Assembly: GCF_028689305.1 (NCBI RefSeq)
Contig: NZ_JAQTWM010000011.1
Coordinates: forward strand, 1 to 58,615
DNA length: 58,615 bases
DNA from: Rhodoferax sp.
GTDB taxonomy: Bacteria > Pseudomonadota > Gammaproteobacteria > Burkholderiales > Burkholderiaceae_C
Direction of reading: 5' to 3'
Shown here: positions 25,249-34,770 of the stretch, piece after piece
Layout: each line of letters starts with the position of its first letter
How positions within the stretch are numbered: position 1 is the stretch's first letter
Program-made: the position numbers and the translations under genes
The notes under the pieces: model-generated
Database searches by the model: none
Seen by the model: the letters and a program-made list of their open reading frames with translations, nothing else
What the model was told of the DNA's origin: nothing

Positions 25249-25737
25249 TCAGCCGGTAATAAAGGTGGGCCAGACCTGGAATGGCAGGCTGAGTACGGTG
25301 ACGAAAGTCAGGTAGCTACCGACGACCAGCACAAATGCCAATACCACGGTCTCCTTGAACTTGGTTTCCTTGCTGGCCAGTGTTGCCAGAAAGACCAATG
25401 CCACGATGGCCAAGGCCAGACCCAAAGGAGGCAGTCCGATGGACGGTAGTCCACCGAGTAAAACACCAAAAACCAAGTTGGCGAAGATGATGAAAAAGAG
25501 CGGACGCCAGGCAATGGCACCGATGCGCTCGTCATTGTCGTGATGTTTGCCGAAGGCATTGAGTGTGATCGCGATGCCAATGATGGCCAGAATGACACCG
25601 AGCAACAACGGAAAGTAGCCTGGCCCCATGCGCGCTGACGTGCCCACGGTGTAGGTGCGTGCCCCCACCGCAAATCCGATGCCCACCACAGTGAACATCA
25701 GTCCCGAAAAAAAATCCTTGTGGCTTTTTATGACCAT
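25249..25737 (-). CDS. tctB: TTT transporter small membrane subunit TctB
   Basis: A 162-residue TctB with four hydrophobic segments (GLMFTVVGIGFAVGA, YFPLLLGVILAIIGIAIT, FFIIFANLVFGVLLGGLP, VLAFVLVVGSYLTFVTV). The MGPGYFP motif after the first segment is typical of the family. It precedes tctA, and 134 bases separate it from the IclR gene on the same strand. Confidence 0.9.
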   Translation of the reverse strand: MVIKSHKDFFSGLMFTVVGIGFAVGARTYTVGTSARMGPGYFPLLLGVILAIIGIAITLNAFGKHHDNDERIGAIAWRPLFFIIFANLVFGVLLGGLPSIGLPPLGLALAIVALVFLATLASKETKFKETVVLAFVLVVGSYLTFVTVLSLPFQVWPTFITG

Positions 25738-25871
25738 TGTGTCTCCTCAAATTGTTTTCATCACTTGCGATTCTTAACCACCGGCAGAGGGTCCGAAATG
25801 TGGACTCTACGTACTTGGCGGTTGATCACAGAACGGGGTGTCTTGATGCCGCTTCGGTGGGTGAGGGCACA

Positions 25872-26738
25872 TTACTCCGCAACAGCGACTTCGCTGCGCT
25901 TGGTTGCCGCACGCTTGACCTGCGGGCCTGAGTCGGCCACGTCTGCGGGCTGTAACACCTGTGCTTGAACACTGTTGGAGATTGCGGTCCGGTTGTCCGC
26001 CAAGGTGCGGAGTTTTTCCGCAATTTCCCTCGAGCGCAGCTTGAGGATTTCTGCAATGCCTTCAGTGTTGATGAGCTTGAGCCGCTCAACAGAAACAACC
26101 AATGAGATGACGCCCAGTGTGCCCAATCCTGCAACCGTGATGGGGGCGGCAATACCCACCACATTGGCATCGACTTCCTTGGTGGAGATGTAGTGCCCGG
26201 CTTGGCGGATGCGCGCAAAGTAGTCTTTGAAGCTTGGCCAATCCCGTGCAATTTTTTGTACATCTGGGTCGTGGCTGTGCTGTGTGTAGATTTTCTTGAG
26301 TCTGGCTGGTGGCAGATGAGCCAGCATGGTCTTCGAGGCAGATCCTCGGAATAACGGCAATGGCCGGCCGCGCCCGAAAGTCACGCCAGATTCGTCATAA
26401 CCGAGCTCGTGGTGCACATTGATCACGTCTTCGTTGTACATGCGGCACAGGATCGCGGTACTTGCCGTTTCGGCCGCAAGTTCGTGCATCACCTTGCGGG
26501 CCACTTTGAGAACCGGATCCGATTCGCGAATCCGATAGTCCAGCGTGATGATGCGTGCGCCTAGGGAATAACGCCCCGAATAGTTGGCCAGAAAACCAGC
26601 TGTACTCAATTCCCTGACGTAACGGAACGCTGTGGGGCGCGATACCTGGAGACGATCGGCAATTTCTTCAGCAGTCAGGACGGTGTCGCTCTCCGAGTAC
26701 AGATCAAGTACATCGATCATTCGCGCAAATTTGTTCAT
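25872..26738 (-). CDS. IclR-family transcriptional regulator
   Basis: A 288-residue IclR protein. Winged helix at about 8-65 (MIDVLDLYSESDTVLTAEEIADRL, recognition helix VSRPTAFRYVREL) and a GAF-like effector domain (about 85-250; GAAAPI-like block VVGIAAPITVAGLGTLG). IclR proteins commonly control aromatic and carboxylic-acid catabolism. It is divergent from the VOC/transhydroxylase operon and 46 bases from the 43-bp repeat (26785-26827), making it the natural candidate regulator of both island operons. A C-terminal extension (about 260-288) is Arg/Ala-rich. Confidence 0.9.
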   Translation of the reverse strand: MNKFARMIDVLDLYSESDTVLTAEEIADRLQVSRPTAFRYVRELSTAGFLANYSGRYSLGARIITLDYRIRESDPVLKVARKVMHELAAETASTAILCRMYNEDVINVHHELGYDESGVTFGRGRPLPLFRGSASKTMLAHLPPARLKKIYTQHSHDPDVQKIARDWPSFKDYFARIRQAGHYISTKEVDANVVGIAAPITVAGLGTLGVISLVVSVERLKLINTEGIAEILKLRSREIAEKLRTLADNRTAISNSVQAQVLQPADVADSGPQVKRAATKRSEVAVAE

Positions 26739-26784
26739 GGTTTGAATTTAAAGCATTTTTGCTGCCAAGCGAGCTGAAGACAGC

Positions 26785-26827
26785 ATCAGGGTTTACTCTA
26801 ATAGTATCTAATATTGACACTTTTCAA
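26785..26827 (+). repeat. 43-bp perfect inverted repeat, left copy (shared regulatory sequence)
   Basis: These 43 bases are identical, on the opposite strand, to 40851-40893, with the match ending sharply on both sides. It contains TCTAATA twice at 10-bp spacing (26797-26803 and 26807-26813), a TTGACA and the palindrome TTGA-N6-TCAA (26814-26827). Each copy lies in front of one of the two convergent island operons and reads toward it. Confidence 0.9.
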
Positions 26828-26842
26828 TTATGCGGTAAAAAT
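26814..26842 (+). promoter_or_regulatory. Sigma-70-like promoter for the VOC/transhydroxylase operon
   Basis: TTGACA (26814-26819), a 17-bp spacer, then AAAAAT (26837-26842). The other 43-bp copy has the same TTGACA-N17-CAAAAT arrangement, and AAAATTCAT is conserved at the same distance outside the perfect repeat. The predicted start near 26850 would leave a leader of about 215 bases before the first gene. The box TTGA-N6-TCAA overlaps the -35, suiting repressor or activator binding. Confidence 0.6.
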
Positions 26843-26894
26843 TCATCCATCTGCACAAGTGATTGCGAAGTTCCAGAGCGTGTTGGAGAAAGCT

Positions 26895-26907
26895 GATTCG
26901 ATGAATC
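26895..26907. promoter_or_regulatory. Palindrome in the leader, possible operator
   Basis: GATTC-GAT-GAATC lies in the 328-base intergenic region between the IclR gene and the VOC gene. The region otherwise holds the 43-bp repeat and promoter; I see no gene in it. IclR proteins bind short palindromes, so this is a candidate site only. Confidence 0.3.
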
Positions 26908-27066
26908 GGACCAATCTTCGATCTGTGCAAGACACTCTTGGTTGTCATGGCAAGTGTCATGATGTTTAAAGTATCTGAATTTGACATAAATTTAAAAGCC
27001 ATCGAGTTTCGATTTGTGATTTCCGTTTGTTAATTCCCGCAACAACTCCCTAGTGAAAGGCCAAAA

Positions 27067-27606
27067 ATGCATATTCAACAAATTCACCATGTCGCGTATC
27101 GCTGCAACGACGCCAAAGAAACGATCGACTGGTACCGCGACAAGCTGGACATGAAATACCTGTTTGCCGTCTCTGAAAGCAAGGTGCCGTCGACCAAGGA
27201 GGCCACGCCTTACATGCACCTGTTTCTGGATGCCGGCAATGGCAACATCCTGGCCTTTTTTGAGTTGCCGGAATCACCGGCGATGACGTTTGATCCGAAT
27301 ACACCGCAGTGGGTGCAACACCTGGCTTTTCAGGTCAAGGATGAGGATACCTTGAAGGTTGCCAAGTCCGAACTGGAAGCCAAAGGTGTGGAAGTGCTGG
27401 GTCCGACGGACCATGGTTTTGTCCGATCAATTTATTTCTTTGACCCCAATGGGCATCGACTTGAACTTTGCGCACCGGTTGCCACGCCGGAGATGATGGA
27501 GAAGCTGGTGAGTGTGTCAGAGCAAATGCTGGTGGATTGGACCAAGAGCAAAAAGGCGCTGCCTCATGCGGCTTGGGTTCATGAGGCTGAATTGGCCAAG
27601 CATTGA
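27067..27606 (+). CDS. VOC-family protein, probable ring-cleavage or isomerase-type enzyme (copy 1)
   Basis: A 179-residue metal-dependent VOC protein. Likely ligands are His in IHHVAYRCND (about 6), His in QHLAFQVKD and Glu in FDPNGHRLEL. It is a paralogue of the VOC protein at 40280-40804 with aligned blocks throughout (HH.A.RC.DA, RSIYFFDPNG, LGxTDHGFV). It is the first gene of the plus-strand island operon, 91 bases before the transhydroxylase large subunit. By context it could be an extradiol-type dioxygenase or a later isomerase/hydratase; the family alone does not decide. Confidence 0.75.
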   Translation: MHIQQIHHVAYRCNDAKETIDWYRDKLDMKYLFAVSESKVPSTKEATPYMHLFLDAGNGNILAFFELPESPAMTFDPNTPQWVQHLAFQVKDEDTLKVAKSELEAKGVEVLGPTDHGFVRSIYFFDPNGHRLELCAPVATPEMMEKLVSVSEQMLVDWTKSKKALPHAAWVHEAELAKH

Positions 27607-27697
27607 GTCGAATCCGTCAAAACTCCGGGGCTGGTGTTGATCACAACGTCCGGGGTGCTGGATCAAATTTGAAAAGTGGAAAGGTAGAAAACAGGAT

Positions 27698-30691
27698 ATG
27701 AAACTTGCCATCAAACTCTTTGCCATGGTGCAGGCCTTCAAGCTGACCGCGTACCGCGATCCGGCTTTCGGTGCTCGGCTCAAGGAGCGCAATCTGGTCG
27801 CCCAGTTGCGATTGCGGGATGGCTCGGTGGCCCGCTATATCGAAATCCGTGATGGCAAGGTCCTGTCCAAGGCTGAACTGCACCCGAACCCGGATATTGT
27901 GCTTGGCTTCAAGAATGCAGATGTGGCTGACCAGATGTTGTCGCTCAAGCAGGACTACCGGGCCAACATCCATGGCATGAAAAACTTCACCATCAGCCTG
28001 GATGGACCGGATGTGCTGACTGCCTGGTTCATGGAGACGCTGCAGATGGTCCAGCGGGTTGGCTGGAAATATGGCGAAGACTTGGGGCAGGGCGTGACGC
28101 GATTCACCGGCAACAACAATGGCGGGCCGGTGCATGTGCATGTCAAGGACGGCAAGATCCAGCGGATCACACCGATCGAATTTACCGAAGAAGACGGGCC
28201 CACCTGGAGCATCAACGCCCGGGGCAAGACCTTCACGCCACCACGGCAGACGACGTTGCCACCCCACGTGCTGGCTGGTAAATCACTGGTCTATTCAAAG
28301 AATCGCTTGCTCTATCCGATGAAGCGTGTGGACTTCGATCCCCAGGGTGAGCGCAACCCGCAGAATCGTGGCACCTCGGGTTATGTGCGGATCAGCTGGG
28401 ACGAGGCGCTTGACCTGGTCGCGGGGGAAATCAAGCGTATCAAACGTGACTACGGCCCGAGCGCGTTGGCTTTTACCCATAGCGCTCACCAGATGTGGGG
28501 CAATGTGGGGTACCACTTGAGCTCGGGTTTTCGCTTCTTCAATCTGTTGGGATTCACCAAAGTCCACGGCAATCCCCAGAGTTGGGAAGGCTGGTACTGG
28601 GGCGCTGTGCACCATTGGGGGCATACCATGCGTTTGGGGCAGGGTGAGGTCTTTGGCCAGGTGGAGGACATCCTCAAAAATTGTGAAATGATGGTGTTCT
28701 GGTCCAGTGATCCGGAGGCAACAAGTGGTTGTTACGGTGGTCTGGAAGGTACGGTGCGGCGCATGTGGGCCAAGGAGTTGGGCATCAAGTTCGTCCATAT
28801 CGATCCGTACTTCAACGAGACGGCCGCGCTGCTCGGTGGCAAGTGGATTGCACCACGTCCCGGTACCGATCCGGCGTTGGCACAGGCCATTTGCCACGTC
28901 TGGATCACTGAGGGTCTGTATGACAAGTGGTATGTGGAAAACCGTACCACCGGCTTTGCCGAGTGGTCCGATCACGTTCTGGGTGTGGACGATGGTGTAC
29001 CCAAGACGCCCGAGTGGGCCGAGGCAGAGACCGGGGTGCCTGCACGCGACATTCGTGCACTGGCGCGTGAATGGGGCAGCAAGAAGGTTTATCTCGGTGC
29101 TGGAGGCATGGGCAATACCTTTGGTGGTGCCTGCCGCACGGCGACGGGTACCCAATGGGCGCGCATGATGGTCATCATGATGGGCATGCAAGGTTATGGC
29201 CGCCCGGGCGTCAACATGGGCAACATGCAGATTGGTACCCCAGTGGACTTCAATTTCTGGTTTCCGGGTTATGCCGAAGGCGGTATCTCGGGTGATTTGC
29301 AGTTCACTGCCAACGGACCGATCAACTACCAGCAAATCCCTCACATCATGTCGATGAACAATGTCAGGCAGCAGATACCCCGGATCGAGTTTCCGGAGGC
29401 GATTATGAATGGCACGGCGTCCGGCTACCCGACCGATGTGTCGTCTATCACCAACCAGTTCCTGCCATTCAAGTATCCCGCGCCAGGCCAGGAGCCGGTG
29501 CGGATGATGTACAAGTTTGGCGCCTCCCAGTTTGGGACACAAAGTGGTTCCAACCGGTGGGTACGGACCTACCAGTCCGACAAGATTGAGTTTGTTGTCA
29601 ACCAGTCGATCTGGTTTGAAGGTGAGGCCAAGTTTGCAGACGTGATTCTGCCGGCCTGTACGAACTTTGAGCGCTGGGACATCGGTGAATGGGCTTCGGC
29701 AGGGGGGTACGCGCCGCAGTACTTTGCCCAGCTTAACCACCGTGTGGTGGTGTTGCAGCACAAGTGTATTGAACCGCTGGGAGAGTCGAAGTCCGATTAC
29801 CAGATTTACGCGGAACTGGCACAACGGCTCGGCCTATCTGCCCTGTTCACGGAAGGCATGTCGGAGATCGACTGGTGCCGTCGTATCTGGGAGGGCTCCG
29901 ATCTCTCCAAGCACATTTCGTGGAAGAAACTGCTCAAAAAAGGCTATTACGTGGTTCCTCCCGAAAAGGAAAACATGCGGGTGCCAACGGCCTACAGCTG
30001 GTACTACGAAGGACGCAAGAAAGATGTGCCAGAGATGCAGCCGCTGCCGGCAGACTACACCGAGAACTTCCTGGAAGGGTTGCAAACCCGTAGTGGCAAG
30101 TTTGAGTTTGTGCCATCCAGTCTGAAACTGGCCAACGACCCGGATCGTCCTGCCGTCAACAAATACATCCGTAGTTGGGAGGGATGCAGCACAACCGAGT
30201 TGCTCGACAAATATCCGTTGCAGTTGTTGTCCTCGCATCCGCGCTACAGCTTCCATACCCAGGCAGATGGCAAGGACTCCACCATCAATGACGTGAAGAG
30301 TCACCGGATGCTGGTAGAGGGGCACTATTACCTGCAGATCCGCATGAGCCCGGAGGATGCGGCGTTGCGCGGTATTCGGACCGGCGACTTGGTGCGTGCA
30401 TTTAACGACCGTGGCGCCGTGATCTTCGCTGCCAAGGTCAGTCCGCGACTGCGCCCAGGTGTGGCGCATACCTATGAGTCATCCGCTGTCTATGAACCGG
30501 TGGGCAAACCCGGCTATTCCGCAGATCGGGGCGGCTGCGTCAATCTGTTGACCAACCACCGCTCTCAAATTCGGGGGGGCAGCGCCATGGCACCCAACGC
30601 TTGCCTGATCCAGCTGGAGTTATGGCAGCCTGACCGCGATACGGGTGTTCAGTCTGGTGCCGCTGCCAAGGCAGAAACCGTCGTCGCATGA
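27698..30691 (+). CDS. Molybdopterin transhydroxylase-type large subunit with N-terminal SCP2-like domain
   Basis: A 997-residue protein with no export signal, hence cytoplasmic. Residues about 1-125 look like an SCP2 sterol-carrier-like domain (VAQLRLRDGSVARYIEIRDG, PDIVLGFKNADVADQML, KNFTISLDGPDVLTAWF). From about 135 on it matches the DMSO-reductase superfamily branch of pyrogallol-phloroglucinol transhydroxylase and resorcinol hydroxylase: HHWGHTMRLGQGEVFG, FWSSDPE (334-340, where the Mo-ligand Ser lies in this branch), GAGGMGNTFGG, and the C-terminal cofactor-binding domain with LLSSHPRYSFHTQADG. No N-terminal FeS motif, as in that branch. Without the extra domain the length (about 870) equals the known enzyme. 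The small subunit follows. The reaction is probably water-based hydroxyl transfer on a polyphenol; substrate unknown. Confidence 0.85.
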   Translation: MKLAIKLFAMVQAFKLTAYRDPAFGARLKERNLVAQLRLRDGSVARYIEIRDGKVLSKAELHPNPDIVLGFKNADVADQMLSLKQDYRANIHGMKNFTISLDGPDVLTAWFMETLQMVQRVGWKYGEDLGQGVTRFTGNNNGGPVHVHVKDGKIQRITPIEFTEEDGPTWSINARGKTFTPPRQTTLPPHVLAGKSLVYSKNRLLYPMKRVDFDPQGERNPQNRGTSGYVRISWDEALDLVAGEIKRIKRDYGPSALAFTHSAHQMWGNVGYHLSSGFRFFNLLGFTKVHGNPQSWEGWYWGAVHHWGHTMRLGQGEVFGQVEDILKNCEMMVFWSSDPEATSGCYGGLEGTVRRMWAKELGIKFVHIDPYFNETAALLGGKWIAPRPGTDPALAQAICHVWITEGLYDKWYVENRTTGFAEWSDHVLGVDDGVPKTPEWAEAETGVPARDIRALAREWGSKKVYLGAGGMGNTFGGACRTATGTQWARMMVIMMGMQGYGRPGVNMGNMQIGTPVDFNFWFPGYAEGGISGDLQFTANGPINYQQIPHIMSMNNVRQQIPRIEFPEAIMNGTASGYPTDVSSITNQFLPFKYPAPGQEPVRMMYKFGASQFGTQSGSNRWVRTYQSDKIEFVVNQSIWFEGEAKFADVILPACTNFERWDIGEWASAGGYAPQYFAQLNHRVVVLQHKCIEPLGESKSDYQIYAELAQRLGLSALFTEGMSEIDWCRRIWEGSDLSKHISWKKLLKKGYYVVPPEKENMRVPTAYSWYYEGRKKDVPEMQPLPADYTENFLEGLQTRSGKFEFVPSSLKLANDPDRPAVNKYIRSWEGCSTTELLDKYPLQLLSSHPRYSFHTQADGKDSTINDVKSHRMLVEGHYYLQIRMSPEDAALRGIRTGDLVRAFNDRGAVIFAAKVSPRLRPGVAHTYESSAVYEPVGKPGYSADRGGCVNLLTNHRSQIRGGSAMAPNACLIQLELWQPDRDTGVQSGAAAKAETVVA

Positions 30692-30707
30692 ATTTGGAGT
30701 TGAGCAA

Positions 30708-31550
30708 ATGAGTAAAAAATGGAACATGATCGTGGACGTCGCCAAATGCGAGAACTGCCACAACTGTTTTCTGGTCACCAAGGATGAACACGTCAGCAAC
30801 GATTTTCCCGGCTACTCGGCGCCCCAGCCATTACACGGGCATGAGTGGATCGCCATGCGTCGTCACGAGCGGGGGCAGGCCCCGATTGTCGACGCCCATT
30901 CGATGCCGGTCATGTGCAACCAGTGTGACGACGCACCATGTATTCGCGCAGGAAAAGATGGCGCGGTGTATCAGCGTGATGATGGCATTGTGATCATTGA
31001 CCCGGTGAAGGCCAAAGGTCAGAAGCAGATTGTCAACTCCTGTCCCTATAAAGTGATCTATTGGAATGATGAGCTGGATTTGCCTCAGAAATGGATTTTT
31101 GATGCCCATCTGATGGATGCTGGCTGGACCCGCACGCGCGCCGAGCAGGTCTGCGCCACCGGTGCCTTGCGCTCCCTGAAAGTCAGCGACGAAGAGATGC
31201 GGGAGATCGCCACGGCGGAGAAGCTCGATGTCCTGTTGCCTGAGCGAAAAACCAAGCCGCGGGTCTACTACAAGAACCTGCACCTGATGCACAAGGCGTT
31301 TGTTGGGGGCACACTGGTGCGCGTGACCGACGGCGTGGAGGATTGCCAGTCCGGTGTCTCGGCCGAGCTTTCACACAACGGCAAGGTGGTCGGTGCCGCC
31401 ATCACCGATCACTTTGGGGAATTCAAAATTGACGGACTGGAACCGGAGAGTGGCAGCTATGTTTTGACATTGACGGCTCCGGGCGGCAAGTCCAGCACCC
31501 ATCCTGTGCACCTCGGTATCAGTCAGTATCTGGGCGTTTTTGCCCTTTGA
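30708..31550 (+). CDS. Transhydroxylase-type iron-sulfur small subunit
   Basis: A 280-residue partner of the large subunit. N-terminal ferredoxin-like part with Cys14, 17, 20 (CENCHNC), Cys70, 73, 78 (CNQCDDAPC), Cys112 (NSCPY) and Cys149. The C-terminal 80 residues form a transthyretin-like beta domain (GTLVRVTDGVEDC, GAAITDHFGEFKIDGL), as in the Pelobacter enzyme. Several cysteines expected in the family are absent: no fourth Cys after Cys20, and QKWIFDAH stands where QKCxxCxH is usual. It may therefore hold fewer than three [4Fe-4S] clusters. Start ATG at 30708 has GGAG upstream. Last gene before the terminator. Confidence 0.85.
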   Translation: MSKKWNMIVDVAKCENCHNCFLVTKDEHVSNDFPGYSAPQPLHGHEWIAMRRHERGQAPIVDAHSMPVMCNQCDDAPCIRAGKDGAVYQRDDGIVIIDPVKAKGQKQIVNSCPYKVIYWNDELDLPQKWIFDAHLMDAGWTRTRAEQVCATGALRSLKVSDEEMREIATAEKLDVLLPERKTKPRVYYKNLHLMHKAFVGGTLVRVTDGVEDCQSGVSAELSHNGKVVGAAITDHFGEFKIDGLEPESGSYVLTLTAPGGKSSTHPVHLGISQYLGVFAL

Positions 31551-31610
31551 GGGGGAAGGCTGTCGCTGCCTGAGTGCAGCTTCAGTGACCCCGGTTCTGG
31601 TTTGATCACA

Positions 31611-31643
31611 AAAAAGCCCTCTGCGATTCGCAGAGGGCTTTTT
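31611..31643. terminator. Bidirectional hairpin terminator between convergent operons
   Basis: A perfect 15-bp stem (AAAAAGCCCTCTGCG, loop ATT, then its complement ending in TTTTT). The A-run and T-run make it work in both directions. It serves the transhydroxylase operon from the left and the leuD-ending operon from the right. Confidence 0.92.
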
Positions 31644-31662
31644 ATTTGCCCGGTGCGGGTGA

Positions 31663-32313
31663 TCAGGTTGGCATCGTCGCAGCCAACCAGGGCTTGACCG
31701 CCAGACGTTCGGCTTCAAAAGCCCGGATTTTTTCCTTGTGACGCAGTGTCAAGCCAATATCATCAAAGCCATTGAGCAGGCAATACTTGCGAAAGGGCTG
31801 GACGTCAAAGGCGATATTTTCCCCTTGTGGGGTGATCACCACTTGCTGCTCCAGGTCAATACTCAGGCGGTAACCCGGCAGCGCATTCACTGCATCAAAC
31901 AATCGGGACACGGTGGTCTCTGGTAGGACGATCGGCAGCAGACCGTTCTTGAAGCAGTTGTTGAAGAAGATGTCCGCAAAGCTCGGGGCGATCAGCGCAC
32001 GGAAACCATATTGTTGTAATGCCCAGGGTGCATGTTCCCGGCTGGAGCCACAACCAAAGTTCCGTCGGGTCAGCAAAATGGAGGCATTGGTATAACGCGG
32101 CTGGTTGAGCACGAAGTCAGGGTTGGGTCTGCGGCTGGCTGGATCCTGGCCTGGGTAGCCAACATCCAGATAACGCCACTCGTCAAACAGGTTGCTACCA
32201 AAGCCGGTTTTGCGGATCGACTTGAGAAATTGTTTGGGAATGATGGCGTCAGTGTCGACGTTCTCACGGTCAATCGGGGCCACAAGGCCTTGGAGCAGGG
32301 TAAATTTTTCCAT
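31663..32313 (-). CDS. leuD: Isopropylmalate dehydratase-type small subunit (LeuD-like)
   Basis: A 216-residue LeuD-type swivel domain: [28 protein letters not shown] at the start, then [15 protein letters not shown] and [16 protein letters not shown]. With LeuC it would isomerise a 2- or 3-hydroxyacid by dehydration and rehydration. It is the last gene of a catabolic operon and no leuB follows, so a role on a citramalate- or dimethylmalate-like intermediate is as plausible as leucine synthesis. The start at 32313 (MEKFTLL) is the usual family start. Confidence 0.85.
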   Translation of the reverse strand: MEKFTLLQGLVAPIDRENVDTDAIIPKQFLKSIRKTGFGSNLFDEWRYLDVGYPGQDPASRRPNPDFVLNQPRYTNASILLTRRNFGCGSSREHAPWALQQYGFRALIAPSFADIFFNNCFKNGLLPIVLPETTVSRLFDAVNALPGYRLSIDLEQQVVITPQGENIAFDVQPFRKYCLLNGFDDIGLTLRHKEKIRAFEAERLAVKPWLAATMPT

Positions 32314-32320
32314 GGATGGT

Positions 32321-33742
32321 TCAGGAGAGGGATCGGACGTCGACAAAATGACCGTGGATGGCTGCAGCCGCCGCCATGGCGGGGCTGACCAGATGGGTGC
32401 GTCCACCGGCACCCTGGCGCCCCTCGAAGTTTCGGTTGCTGGTAGAGGCGCAGCGCTCGCCCGGTTCCAGCTGGTCGGCGTTCATTGCCAAGCACATGGA
32501 GCATCCCGGTTCACGCCATTCAAAGCCTGCCGCCAGGAAAATCTCGTGCAAACCTTCGCGCTCGGCTTGCTGTTTGACCAGTCCTGAACCCGGTACCACC
32601 AGCGCCTGTTTGATGTTTTTGGCGATTTTTTGTCCCAGTTTTTTAACCACGGCCGCCGCATCTCGCATGTCTTCAATGCGGCTGTTGGTGCAGGAGCCGA
32701 TGAACACCTTGTCGACATGAATGTCGGTCAGTGTCTTGCCAGGCTGCAAGCCCATGTAATTCAGCGCACGCTCCATGGCCGCACGTTTGTTGGTGTCCTT
32801 TTCACGGTCGGGGTCTGGTACCGCAGCCGTCACGGGCAGCACCATTTCGGGTGACGTGCCCCAGGTGACCTGCGGCGCAATCTGCGTGGCATCGAGTTCA
32901 ATCACCGCATCAAACCGGGCCTCGGCATCGGAATGCAGGGTCTTCCAGTAAGCCACGGCCTGGTCCCAGGCGACACCAGACGGCGCCAGCGGACGGCCTT
33001 TGACGTAGGCGATGGTTTTCTCATCCACCGCGACCAGACCAGCACGGGCACCGGCTTCAATCGCCATGTTGCATAACGTCATTCGGTTTTCCATCGACAG
33101 CGCGTGGATGGCTGAACCGCCAAACTCGATGGTGTACCCGGTGCCACCCGCCGTGCCGATGTGGCCAATAATGGCCAACACGATGTCCTTGGCGGTGCAG
33201 CCTTTTGTCAGCACGCCGTCGACACGCACCAGCATGTTTTTGGCCTTTTTGGCCAGCAGCGTCTGGGTTGCCAGCACATGTTCGACTTCGCTGGTGCCGA
33301 TGCCGTGCGCCAGCGCACCAAAAGCGCCGTGTGTGGATGTGTGTGAATCACCACAGACCACGGTCATGCCAGGCAGGGTGGCGCCGCTTTCCGGACTGAT
33401 CACGTGCACGATGCCTTGGCGCGGGCTCAGAAACGGGAAGTAGGCGGCAGCACCGAATTCCCGGATATTGGTATCCAGGGTGGTGATCTGCTCCTTGCTG
33501 ACAGAGTCAGTGATGCCGTCATAACCCCGTTCCCAGCCGGTGGTCGGGGTGTTGTGGTCCGCTGTGGCCACCACGGAGCTGGCACGCCAGACCTTGCGCC
33601 CGGCTTCGCGCAAGCCTTCAAATGCTTGCGGACTGGTGACTTCGTGAACCAGATGACGGTCAATGTAAAGAACGGCAGTGCCGTCTTCTTCGGTATGGAC
33701 GACATGTTCGTCCCAGAGTTTGTCGTAAAGAGTGCGTGCCAT
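32321..33742 (-). CDS. leuC: Isopropylmalate dehydratase-type large subunit (LeuC-like)
   Basis: A 473-residue aconitase-superfamily protein. It begins [15 protein letters not shown] as LeuC does; the three cluster cysteines are in FIGSCTNSR and [32 protein letters not shown] and NRNFEGRQG are present. It is near-canonical LeuC by sequence. Its place between an HMG-CoA-lyase-like gene and LeuD, within the regulon of aromatic oxygenases, suggests a catabolic dehydratase; a second, housekeeping leuCDB elsewhere would support this. Only 7 bases separate it from leuD. Confidence 0.87.
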   Translation of the reverse strand: MARTLYDKLWDEHVVHTEEDGTAVLYIDRHLVHEVTSPQAFEGLREAGRKVWRASSVVATADHNTPTTGWERGYDGITDSVSKEQITTLDTNIREFGAAAYFPFLSPRQGIVHVISPESGATLPGMTVVCGDSHTSTHGAFGALAHGIGTSEVEHVLATQTLLAKKAKNMLVRVDGVLTKGCTAKDIVLAIIGHIGTAGGTGYTIEFGGSAIHALSMENRMTLCNMAIEAGARAGLVAVDEKTIAYVKGRPLAPSGVAWDQAVAYWKTLHSDAEARFDAVIELDATQIAPQVTWGTSPEMVLPVTAAVPDPDREKDTNKRAAMERALNYMGLQPGKTLTDIHVDKVFIGSCTNSRIEDMRDAAAVVKKLGQKIAKNIKQALVVPGSGLVKQQAEREGLHEIFLAAGFEWREPGCSMCLAMNADQLEPGERCASTSNRNFEGRQGAGGRTHLVSPAMAAAAAIHGHFVDVRSLS

Positions 33743-33777
33743 ATTGGTGTGAAAAAAAGGTCGTTGCATCGCGCCAG

Positions 33778-34770
33778 TCAGGCGGTGGATGATGGGTTGT
33801 CACGGGCCAGCGCGCGGGCGCGGGTTTCCTCAAAGTCTGCAGGAACTGGATGACGGTGGTCCCAGGGGCCGGCCTTGAGAACCTGTCCTGGCACATCATG
33901 TCCGACCAGACGAGGAATGTGGCTGGCGCAGGTTAACAGGCGCGCCAGGTCAACGCCGGTTTCATACCCCATGGACTGCAGCATGTGCACCAGATCTTCA
34001 GTGCAGATATTGCCGCTGGCTCCCGGCGCAAACGGGCAGCCGCCCAAGCCGGCCAGCGACGCATCGAAATGGGTGATGCCTGCTGACAGGCCGGCCAGCA
34101 CATTGGCCAGTCCGAGACCGCGGGTGTTGTGGATGTGCAGGGTCAACTCGGTGTTGGGCCAGCGTTGTGGCAGGCCTGCGCACAGCTGTTGGATTTGCAC
34201 TGGATTGGCCATGCCTGTGGTGTCGCACAGGCTGATACCTGCCACGCCCAGGGCCACAAATTCATCGGCAATGGCCAGCACATCGTCCGCTGCCACCCGG
34301 CCTTCCATGGGGCAACCAAAGGCCGTGGCCACCGACAGGTTGACGGCCATTTTCCCTTCGACCATCTTCACGATCTCGCGCAGCGATCGACGTGACTGTT
34401 GGCGTGTCATCCGGGTGTTGGCCAGGTTGTGGGTTTCGCTGGCCGAGACGACCAGATTGATTTCATCCACCTGGCATTCCAGCGCCCGCTCGGCACCACG
34501 GGTGTTGAGCACCAGGGCCGCGTAGGTGACGCCAGGGACACGCCTGATCTGGTGCATCACCGCTTCCGCGTCACGCAGTGCGGGAATGGCTTTGGCAGAC
34601 GTGAACGAGGTCACTTCAATCTTGTGCAATCCGCTCAGACTGAGCGCGTCAGCGAGAGCCACCTTGTCCTCGGTGGGCACAAATACCGGTTCGTTTTGCA
34701 GGCCGTCACGCATCACCACGTCATTGACGTAGATGCGCTGCCCGGCTGGGGGCAACACCAACCCGCTCAC
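33778..34770 (-). CDS. HMG-CoA lyase-like acyl-CoA lyase
   Basis: A 330-residue TIM-barrel lyase of the hydroxymethylglutaryl-CoA lyase family: [14 protein letters not shown] (metal Asp and catalytic Arg), [44 protein letters not shown] (metal His pair) and the signature [17 protein letters not shown] with the catalytic loop Cys. It would cleave a beta-hydroxyacyl-CoA to acetyl-CoA (or a homologue) and an oxoacid. Its start overlaps the CoA-transferase stop, so the product of that enzyme is its probable substrate. Confidence 0.9.
   Translation of the reverse strand: MSGLVLPPAGQRIYVNDVVMRDGLQNEPVFVPTEDKVALADALSLSGLHKIEVTSFTSAKAIPALRDAEAVMHQIRRVPGVTYAALVLNTRGAERALECQVDEINLVVSASETHNLANTRMTRQQSRRSLREIVKMVEGKMAVNLSVATAFGCPMEGRVAADDVLAIADEFVALGVAGISLCDTTGMANPVQIQQLCAGLPQRWPNTELTLHIHNTRGLGLANVLAGLSAGITHFDASLAGLGGCPFAPGASGNICTEDLVHMLQSMGYETGVDLARLLTCASHIPRLVGHDVPGQVLKAGPWDHRHPVPADFEETRARALARDNPSSTA

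Noticed and set aside
26808..27002. Small minus-strand open frame in the leader before the VOC gene
   Set aside because: It has no ribosome binding site, no recognisable sequence and overlaps the shared promoter repeat.
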